Shown piece after piece: positions 56,075 through 64,000 of a DNA stretch of 64,000 nucleotides. The notes beneath the pieces are model-generated. The model worked only from the letters and a program-made list of their open reading frames with translations, made no database searches and had not been told where the DNA came from. The first letter of the stretch is position 1; every line of letters starts with the position of its first letter. The position numbers and the translations under genes were made by a program. Source of the stretch: Excoecaria cochinchinensis (lineage: Eukaryota; Streptophyta; Magnoliopsida; Malpighiales; Euphorbiaceae); assembly GCA_947683425.1 (NCBI GenBank), contig CANTUQ010000073.1, positions 12,421,501 through 12,485,500 of the forward strand, given 5' to 3'.

Positions 56075-57746
56075 ATGGCTTCTAATACTGCTCGTGGATC
56101 ACTTGAGGAATCCGCTGAGAGTGTGAACCCTCAAGCTGTAGATCCATCAATTTCTGTATCGGCTCAGCATGCTAGGGTCCAGCCCGAGGCCGCAGCCATG
56201 CCTTTTGAGGCTATGTTTAGATTGCATCAGGACATGGCCAGGGTAAAGAGTGACTACTCCTAGAGCCCCTATGGAGAACTTGCGGAGGGCAGGTGTTGAA
56301 GACTTCTATGGCACAGGTTTGGATGAGTCTGAGTTGGCTGAGAAATGGTTAGATAAAGTGAAGCGTGCTTTAAGAGAGATTCGGTGTCCTCCCGACCAGC
56401 AGGCAGAGTGTGCACTAATTTTACTGCAAGGGTCCGCTTTTGAATGGTGGGAATTGGTTTGCAGGCATCCTCAGCTACCGGATCCGATTACTTGGGAGTT
56501 CTTTGAGGGTGAGTTCACGAAGAAGTATATTACTCAGACTTATAGGGATACAAGATGGGCACAGTTTTTGAGTTTGAGGCAGAGAACCATGTCAGTTTCA
56601 GATTATGAGAAAGAGTTCAATCGGTTGTCTCGCTATGCTCCGCGTGGGGTTATGACAAATGATTTTAAATGCAAGCATTTTGAAGCGGGGTTGAATGAGT
56701 CTTTGAAGATTGCTTTGATTTCTTTGATTTGTATGCCTGGGGTGAGTTATTATCAGATTGTGGAGGCTACCATGAGGGCTGAGAGATCTGAGACTGTGCT
56801 GAGAGAGAGGGCTCAGAGGAGGAACCCTTCTCGTGGAGGATCTTCTTCATCCTCGGGTAAGAGATCGAGGAACCCACAGGATGAGTCATCATCTGGCCCG
56901 GCTTTTAGAGGTAGAAGACAGGGTTCTGCAGCTATTTCAGGTTCTGGTAGAGGTGGCAGATCAGAGACTACATCAGTTTGTCCTCATTGCAGTAAGACTC
57001 ATCGGGGTGAGTGTAGGTGGCTCTCCGGTGCGTGCTTCAGGTGTGGGAGCACTGAGCATCTTTTGGCTAGCTGTCCGAGATTGCAAGAGGATTCAGGTTC
57101 CCAGAGAGAGGCCAGCAGGGTCGGTTCGAATGCTTCACAGGCTACCCGTGGTAGAGGTCGAGGTGGTCGACCTAGAGAGGGTGCTGCATCAGAGACAGTG
57201 GAGCGTGAGTTGCCAGTCGCAGCTAGAGCATATGATGTGAGAGCCAGAGAGGAGCAGGATGCGCCTGATGTTATTGCTGGTAAGTTCCTACTCCATGACA
57301 CTGAATTGTATGCTCTAATCGATCCTGGTTCCACACATGCATACTTGTGCACAGATAAAATTGTTGATAAGTTGCATGTGGTTGATCAGTTAGATTATGA
57401 GATTTGTGTGACCAGTCCATTAGGGCATAGTGTCAGTGTGAGTAGAGTCTTTAGGAGTTGTCCTCTGATGGTTGAGGGAGTTGTGCTTCTAGCGGATTTG
57501 ATTGAGTTGCCTTTCAGAGAGTTTGATCTGATTCTGGGTATGGACTGGTTGGGTAAGCATCGGGCTGTAGTGGATTGCCATAGGAAGACAGTTGTGCTTC
57601 GGGATAGAGGTCAGTCTCCTGTGTTTATGAAAGGTTTGGGTGCTAGTTCTTTGAATAATGTGATTTCTGCGATGCAAGCCAAGAGGTTTATCAGGAAAGG
57701 TTGTGAGGCTTTTCGAGCAGTTGTGTTGGATTCCACGAGAGATTAG
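56075..57746 (+). pseudogene. Chromovirus gag and protease
   Basis: The start is MASNTARGSLEES at 56075, just after TTTTAG. A +1 frameshift between about 56240 and 56263 moves reading into the frame that continues from ENLRRAGVEDFYG. The gag domain follows (WLDKVKRALREI, FEWWELVCRH, ITWEFFEGEFTKKY, MSVSDYEKEFNRLSRY), then an Arg/Ser/Gly-rich linker, the zinc knuckle CFRCGSTEHLLASC (about 57033-57075) and the aspartic protease site ALIDPGSTHAYL with DLILGMDWL further on. It ends with TAG at 57744-57746, after which pol continues in the same frame. Confidence 0.9.
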
Positions 57747-59216
57747 GTTCAGATTGAGGACATCCCTATTGTGCGGGAGTTTAGTGATGTGTTCCCGAGC
57801 GAGTTGCCTGGTTTGCCTCCTGAGAGAGAGGTCAAGTTGTCCATTGAGATTATACCGGGTACTACACCTATATCGAAAGCACCTTATCGGATGGCTCCTG
57901 TAGAGTTGAGGGAACTTAAGACTCAACTACAAGAGCTATTGGATAAGGGGTTTATTCGACCTAGCATATCTCCTTGGGGAGCTCCAGTTCTGTTTGTCAA
58001 GAAGAAAGATGGATCTTTGCGGATGTGTATTGACTACATGCAGATCAATAAGGTCACAGTGAAGAATAAGTATCCGTTGCCTAGGATTGAAGATTTGTTT
58101 GATCAGCTTCGAGGTGCAGGCATTTTCTCCAAGATAGATCTTCGATCAGGGTATTATCAGCTTCGAGTTCAGGATGCGGATGTGGTTAAGACTGCATTTC
58201 GGACTAGGTATAGCCACTATGAGTTTCTTGTGATGCCGTTTGGTTTGACCAATGCTCCAGCGGCTTTTATGGATTTGATGAACCGTGTGTTTAGGCCATA
58301 TCTAGATCGATTTGTAGTAGTGTTCATTGATGACATCTTGGTTTATTCCAAGGATGAGAGTGAGCATGAGGACCATCTCCGACTGGTTTCGCAGATGTTG
58401 AGAGAGCATCAGTTATTTGCCAAGCTTAGCAAGTGTGATTTTTGGCTTCAGGAAGTGTCATTTTTGGGTCACATTATTTCAGCTAGGGGTATTCAGGTAG
58501 ATCCAGCTAAGATTGAGGCGATAGTTGATTGGAAAGCGCCTAGGAATGTTCAGGAAGTGAGGAGTTTCCTTGGTTTGGCAGGGTACTACCGTCGGTTTGT
58601 TAAGGGTTTTTCTATGATTGCCGCTCCGATGACTAGATTGTTGAGGAAAGGGGTCAGATTTGAGTGGTCAGATAGATGCCAGGCTTGTTTTGATCAGTTA
58701 AAGCAGTTGCTAGTTGAGGCTCCTATACTTACTCAACCCATATCGGGTAAAGAGTTTGTCATTTATAGTGATGCTTCGGGTGTTGGCCTTGGATGTGTTT
58801 TGATGCAAGAAGGTAAGGTTGTGGCTTATGCTTCTCAACAGTTAAAGCCACATGAGAAGAACTATCCGACGCATGATCTAGAGTTAGCAGCTGTGATCTT
58901 TGCTTTGAAGATTTGGCATCATTATCTGTATGGGGAAAAGTGTAGGATCTTTTCGGACCATAAGAGCTTAAAGTACTTCCTCACACAGAAAGAGTTGAAC
59001 ATGAGACAGCATTGTTGGCTTGAGTTGTTTAAGGACTACGACTGCATTGTGGATTACCATCCTGGTAAGGCTAATGTAGTTGCTGATGCTTTGAGTCGGA
59101 AGTCAGTTTCAGCCTTGTTCCTGAGACGGTTTAGATGGAGATTTGATTCAGATGGGGCTTTGATTGCTCAGTTGCGTGTGAAGCCTACCTTGAGACAGAG
59201 GATTGTGGATGCTTAG
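57747..59216 (+). pseudogene. Chromovirus reverse transcriptase and RNase H
   Basis: An uninterrupted segment of about 489 codons. RT motifs: DVFPSELPGLPP, WGAPVLFVKKKDGS, FSKIDLRSGYYQ, MPFGLTNAPAAF and VFIDDILVYSKDE with the active-site Asp pair; then FLGHIISARGI, SFLGLAGYYRRF and the RNase H domain FVIYSDASGVGLG, DLELAAV, FSDHKSLKYF and VVADALSRK. All catalytic residues are present. One oddity is QHCWLELFKDYD, where RRWLEL is usual. TAG at 59214-59216 ends it at a position usually Gln. Confidence 0.93.
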
Positions 59217-60425
59217 AGGGATGATGAGAGGCTACAGCGGTTTGTGCAAGAGGTCAAATCGGGTAAGCGATCAGAGTTCTTAGTTCAGGATGAGGTGCTT
59301 ATGTTCAGAAATCGCTTGTGTGTGCCAGAGTCTGAGGATTTGAGGAGTTAGCTTATGAGTGACGCGCATAGTACAGTTTTTACTATGCACCCTGGCAGTG
59401 AGAAGATGTATCGGGACATGAAACAGTTTTATTGGTGGTCCGGTATGAAGAGAGACATAGTGGATTTTGTGTCCAAGTGTTTGACTTGTCAATAGGTAAA
59501 GGCCGAGCATCAGGTTCCTTCGGGATTGCTTACGCCTTTATCCGTTCCTGAGTGGAAGTGGGATGACATAGCCATGGACTTTGTATCTGGTTTGCCTTTG
59601 ACTCAGAAGAAGCATGACTTAGTTTGGGTGATAGTGGATCGGCTTACGAAGTCAGCTCATTTTCTGCCAGTTAGAGTGGACTACTCAATGGACAGGTTGG
59701 CCAGTATCTATGTGGATGAGATAGTTCGGTTGCATGGTGTGCCATTATCCATAGTTTCAGATCGGGATCCGAGGTTTACTTTCAAGTTTTGGAAAGAATT
59801 GCAGAGAGCTTTGGGTACTAAGTTGAACTTCAGCACAGCGTTTCATCCTCAGACCGATGGTCAGTCAGAGCGGGTCATTCAGATTCTGGAGGATATGATG
59901 AGGGCATGTGCTTTGGATTTTTCGAGTAGTTGGGACAGATATGTATCGCTGATGGAGTTTGCCTACAATAATAGTTTTCAGTCGAGCATTGGTATGGCAC
60001 CATATGAGGCTTTATATGGTCGACAGTGTAGGACTCCGGTTTGTTGGACCGAGCTATCCAAGAGATCAGTGATTGGGCCAGAATTGGTTAGAGATACTGA
60101 AGAAAAGATCAGAGTTGTACAGCGGAATTTGAAGGCGGCCAAGGATCGACAAAAGTCTTATGCCAACTTGAAGAGGAAAGACATGCAATTTGAGATCGGG
60201 GACAAGGTTTTCCTCAAAGTTTCACCTTGGAGGAAAGTGCTTCGGTTTGGGAAGAAAGGTAAGCTTAGTCCTCGTTTCATTGGTCCTTATGAGATTTTGG
60301 GTAAGGTTGGACCTGTAGCCTATAGATTGGCGTTACCGATGGAGTTAGCAAAGTTGCACGATGTGTTCCATGTTTCGATGCTTCGGCGGTACAGATCAGA
60401 TCCTTCGCATGTTCTTTCGGTTTAG
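59217..60425 (+). pseudogene. Chromovirus integrase
   Basis: Same frame as RT. The HHCC zinc domain (HSTVFTMHPGS, QFYWWSGMKRDI, CLTC) lies at 59368-59490 and carries stops at 59349-59351 and 59493-59495. The catalytic core has Asp in AMDFVSGLP, Asp in SDRDPRFT and Glu in DGQSERVIQ, followed by EFAYNNSFQ, APYEALYGRQ and the GPY-type C-terminus FIGPYEILGKVG with FHVSMLRRY. TAG at 60423-60425 precedes the chromodomain-like tail. From 59526 to 60425 the frame is open (299 codons). Confidence 0.92.
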
Positions 60426-60689
60426 GATATTCAGGTTCAGCCAGATTTTTCCTTTGATGAGGAACCGAGAGCCATTCTAGCTCGAGAGGTAAGACAGTTG
60501 AGAAGTAAGCAGATCCCTTTGGTAAAAGTGTTACGGAATCATCATGGAGTCGAGGAAGCGACTTGGGAACCGGAAGAGTCGATGAGAGTTCAGTATCCAC
60601 AGTTGTTCAGTTCAGGTGAGAATTTCGAGGACGAAATTCTTATTAGTAGGGGAGAGTTGTCACACCCCGTTTGCCCCCTAGTAGAATGA
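60426..60689 (+). pseudogene. Chromodomain-like tail of the chromovirus polyprotein
   Basis: In frame after the stop at 60423: DIQVQPDFSFDEEPRAIL, VRQLRSKQIPLVKVL, and GVEEATWEPEESM followed by YPQLF. The VEEATWE core and the YP-LF end are those of the chromodomain-like C-terminus that gives chromoviruses affinity for heterochromatin. The frame passes through the PPT and ends 32 bp inside the 3' LTR at 60689. Confidence 0.8.
60645..60657 (+). promoter_or_regulatory. Polypurine tract of the chromovirus
   Basis: AGTAGGGGAGAGT directly before TGTCACACC; it overlaps the 3' end of the pol frame, preceded by GAGGACGAAATTCT. Confidence 0.8.
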
Positions 60690-61281
60690 GCATGTCTGTG
60701 TGAGCATGCATTTACATGTGTTCGGCATATCATAAGGGTATTTTGGTAAAAATGCATGTTTTTGGGGTTTATTAGCATATGGTTATATGTATGACATTAG
60801 TGTGTGAATTAATTGGGAAATGGTTGTGTGCACTTGAGCATATCATATTAAGGTGTTTTAAGATGGGAGTGCATTGTGTGTGTGTTCATACCATTGTAGG
60901 GTGTGCATTAGTTGGGAGTGCATTGTGTGTGAGTAGTGTTTACTTATTGGGTGTGAGTGGTTAGTTTCACCAATAGGAAAGTGACACATGCTTAGAGCAA
61001 AGAAAAGAAAAAGAAAAAGAAAGAAAAAGGGGAAATACAGAATCTGCTCTTCTTCACGTTTTTCCCTTTTCGCATCTTCTTCTTCCTTTTCTTTTCTCCA
61101 AGAACCCTAGTGTGGATTCAAGTCTTGTTGGTGGAATTAATCATCTCTTTGCATTTTTGGGGTAAGTCATTGCATTCCTCATCTTGTTTTCTATTTGTTT
61201 TCATCTTCTTCTTCTTCTTTGGGTTTAGATTTAACTTAGGGTTTGTATTTTTGGGTGTTTTTTGATTTGTTCTGTTTAGTT

Positions 61282-61338
61282 GAAGCTCCTCGCGATCTTA
61301 AGGGCAAGGATATTGCTGGGACTAGTGGAGCTAAGTGA
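61282..61338 (+). other. KGKEK-type micro-exon (family 4, 3' LTR)
   Basis: Same length and stop as at 54160-54216; the one change I see alters the Pro codon before KGK (CCT to CTT). Confidence 0.4.
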
Positions 61339-62532
61339 TTGAAGCTTAGAATCTCAGGTTTGGGATTTTTGTTTATGAACTGTGCTTGATTTGAACTTAC
61401 TGTAATTTAGGGTTTATGTTCTTGAGAAGTTTGAATGCATTTATGCTTGATTTGGTTGTTTTAATTTCTGAATTAAGTTGCAATTATCTTGTTTATGCTG
61501 TATGAGATGTCTTCTGGAAGGTAAGAACAGATTTGTGTGATTTTGATTAAAGTTTGGAATTGATTTTGAGTTCTGGGAATTCTAGAAATGGGAAATCGCA
61601 TTACTGTTGAAATTCCCGTTTCCAGGTATGTCTGTCGCGTGACTAGCCAAGAAGAGAAGCCAGTCACGACTCGTGACCGGCCTAAGAAGGCAGTCCCGGG
61701 TAGTGACTGCCAGTCACGACCCGTGACCAGCCCAAAGAAAGAAGCCAGTCACGAGACATGACTCCAAGTCACGACTCGTGACCAGCAAGAGGAAAGGGCA
61801 AGTCACGATGTGACCAGAAGCCAGTCATGACTTGTAACCAGCAAGAGGAAGAGGCCAATCACGATTTGTGATGCCAGTCACGACTCGTGACCAGCCCACC
61901 TTGTTGGTCACCCCCGTTTGGCCTAATTTCTAAAATTTCCCGGTTTTAACTCAAAAATGAATTTCGTATTTCTTCCGAATGGACTTATACTGCTGTATGA
62001 TGCATGTCATACTTTTATATGCTTTGATATGAGTGATATTATGATTCTTCAGATGAATTGTATGCGGTACTTTGTAATATGATGTGAATGACGCTTAACC
62101 TGCTAGAGTCAAGTAAGTGGATAGTTAGGCATGCCTAATAGAGTCTTTTAGCTGCAGCCCTCAGTAAAAATATTATGTTTTGATAAAAATGAAATAACTT
62201 TTGATTTGTACCTGTGATATACCCTCAATATTCGATTCGTACCCGTAAGGTACCCTCAGTTCACTCGTTATCCACTACCTCGAGTCAGCAGGTGTTCGAT
62301 TGGTTCGCTCTGCTCTGTTTTGGCAATATAAATGTAATATCCGAATGAGTATGATGATGAGATGCATGTTTGATTAATTTGGATATGAATCTGAGATGCA
62401 AAACGTTTGGCTTTTAAATTGTGAGCATGCTTATGTGGAATATGTTATAAACTATCGCAATTGCCTTTGTGTATGTGTTATGCCTTGATGACCATTGTGA
62501 ATGGCCGTCCACATTTTTATGTGTGTTTCCCC

Positions 62533-62551
62533 ACTAAGCGTTTATCGCTTA
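62533..62551 (+). other. CTAAGCG/CGCTTAG hairpin, family 4, 3' LTR
   Basis: Stem identical to 55513-55531; the following second stem has CATGG in place of CACGG. Confidence 0.55.
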
Positions 62552-62975
62552 GCATGGTGTTTTTACCCGTGCAGGTGCGGAAGGAGTTTTGCTTTGAGAG
62601 AGTCGCCGTCGTCAAGCCAACACAGAAGGTTTTAGTGTAGGGCTCAGTTTTTGTAATCTTTGATGATTCTTTTTATTTAGAACTCTCTTGTATCAGTTTT
62701 GTTTCAGCTTCCGCTTTTGTACTTATATTTTGGTTATGTAATATCTTTTGTTTCAGCTAGTTGATCAGAACATTATTGTAATGGTGTTGTTATATTAATG
62801 CATGATCAGCTATTGCTTTCTTTTCCTTAAAAGTTTTTAATTATCCCGTGTTTCTGTATGCATGTCATGTATGAATGTACAATTTGCTTTGTATCTGTTT
62901 GGTGGCACCTTTACTCATACGACATCTCACTCCTTATCGGATGGGATCGTCTATGTAACGGTAGGGGGTGTTACA

Positions 62976-64000
62976 CCCCGTGTGCTCGCAAAAATGCCCA
63001 AGGAAAAAATGAGATGTGAAATAAAATAAAACATAAATAAAATAATGTTAGTAAATGAATCAATTAAAATCAATTAAATATAAGATAAATGATAAGATAA
63101 AATAAAATGAGATAAAATGAAATGATATCAAAATCATAAATGAATTAAAATGTTACCAATTTAAAGTGAACTAGAAAAATGTGTTATGAATGACAAATGG
63201 ATTAAATGAAGTGGTTGGAATAAAATATAACATGTTAATGAATTAATGTGTAAAAACATGAACATGACAACAATAATGATGAAGATAATCAAATCAATGA
63301 ATAAATAAAATAATAAAATAAATGAATTAAAGAATGATGAAAATAATTAAATGAACAACATGATTAATTAATGTAATGACAATTAATATAAAACATTTAC
63401 ATGGTAAAAATATCTATTAAAATGAATTTATTAATTACATGTTAGAAATAATGATGAGTTAAAATAAAATAAATTAATTACATGTTAAGAATTAAAAGAA
63501 AACAATATTTACATGTTAGAAATGATAAGAAAATCAATATTTATATGAACAAAATAATATATTAACATATTAAATTAAAACAAATATAAAAACAATAGAA
63601 TAAATGAAAATAATAAAAATAATAATAATATACACGAATAAGAATAAAATCATATATAAACAAGTTAAATAAAACAAATCTGAAATAAATAAAATAAATA
63701 AATAAATGAAGTTAATAAAAAAATACATGAATAAATTAAACATGAACAAAAATAATAAAAAGAAAGAATAAGCCCAAAATGTTTACCCTTAGCGTTTCAG
63801 ATTCGATGAAGGTAAAATGATGATCGATTTTTTTGTTTGATGATTTGCAATATTAGATTGTAATATGATAAAAATGTTGGAATTTTATTCCAAGAAAGAA
63901 ATAGGATAAAAAATGATCAAAAATTCTTTAAGAGCAAAGAACTGGTTTCTTTGCCTAAAGAAATGATTTTGATAAAAAGAGATATTTATTGATTAAAATT
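62976..64000 (-). repeat. 5' LTR of element A, continued after the chromovirus
   Basis: Matches 31075 to about 32110 of the 3' LTR, including TGTGCTCGCAAAAATGCCC at the junction. The promoter half and the TG terminus lie beyond the window. Confidence 0.9.

Larger units (their letters stand above)
53536..62975 (+). mobile_element. Tekay-type chromovirus, nearly full length
   Basis: LTRs 53536-55955 and 60658-62975 (TGTCACACCCCG...GGTGTTACA), iMet PBS, gag, protease, RT, RNase H, integrase, chromodomain-like tail and PPT in Ty3/gypsy order; 9440 bp. TSD CCCCA (53531-53535) against CCCCG (62976-62980); the undisturbed sister LTR reads CCCCG at 31075-31079, so the left copy mutated. One frameshift and five TAG codons inactivate it. 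It is the only element here with a complete set of pol domains. Confidence 0.93.
60658..62975 (+). repeat. 3' LTR of the chromovirus
   Basis: 2318 bp. It lacks about 80 bp present in the 5' LTR between two CCCTCAGT copies (55057-55146) and about 20 bp of the palindrome array, plus scattered substitutions. The larger deletion ends at short direct repeats, which suggests slippage or illegitimate recombination. Confidence 0.92.
30206..64000 (-). mobile_element. Tat/Ogre-like element A, left part
   Basis: 3' LTR 30206-33087, PPT, 3' minisatellites, a gene-poor interior, broken gag (51583-50311), leader, tRNA-Arg PBS and a 5' LTR that begins at 52661 and leaves the window. Two other elements lie inside it (35517-47619 and 53536-62975). 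Without them the interior is about 7.5 kb with no protease, RT or integrase. The degenerate CxxH...GHxTxxC knuckle in gag and the tRNA-Arg primer place it in the Tat/Ogre group. The left flank is ATAAC, the same target as the Athila-like element. Confidence 0.85.

Noticed and set aside
58000..62975. Possible intact, active retrotransposon
   Set aside because: Five in-frame stops, one frameshift, a mutated TSD and unequal LTRs show that it is inactive.

Overview
The window is plant nuclear heterochromatin, probably from a dicot. It is a nest of LTR retrotransposons inserted into one another. I see no host gene, rRNA, tRNA gene, CRISPR array or bacterial feature. The support is paired LTRs, tRNA primer-binding sites (PBS: tRNA-iMet, tRNA-Asp, tRNA-Arg), polypurine tracts (PPT), 5-bp target-site duplications (TSD) and decayed gag-pol reading frames of Ty1/copia, chromovirus/Tekay, Athila and Tat/Ogre type.

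Layout. 1-3962: parts of two Tat/Ogre-like LTRs in opposite orientations, with a short gypsy-like spacer. 3963-4684: a gypsy integrase remnant. 4685-13046: a Tekay-like element on the minus strand whose interior has shrunk to 224 bp; its second LTR holds a complete solo LTR of another family (9317-11989, TSD AGGCA). 13837-15140: the 5' part of a fourth Tekay-like LTR, cut by a Ty1/copia element (15141 onward, minus). The 5' LTR of the copia is cut at ATAAC by an Athila-like element (23548-30200, minus, no pol). A Tat/Ogre-like element (A, minus, 30206 to beyond 64000) starts at the same ATAAC. A keeps only a broken gag. Inside A sits a related, coding-free element B (35517-47619, plus), and inside A's 5' LTR sits an almost full-length Tekay chromovirus (53536-62975, plus).

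No autonomous element survives. The copia and Tekay polyproteins are broken almost only by in-frame stop codons. Athila and both Ogre-like elements lack reverse transcriptase and integrase but keep their cis signals, so they would have needed enzymes in trans.

The main unexplained signal lies in the LTRs. Four Tekay-like families with otherwise different sequence share one module order: promoter, a short predicted leader intron (about 118-142 nt), a micro-exon encoding a KGK[DE]-type peptide with silent third-base differences, an AGGTTTGGGA block, an array of long hairpins or palindromes, and (in the three families where it can be seen) a double hairpin built on CTAAGCG/CGCTTAG. The Ogre-like pair has its own conserved parts: a common leader, an internal PBS-like site next to a hairpin in U5, and a 3' minisatellite whose units form a stem with paired base changes.
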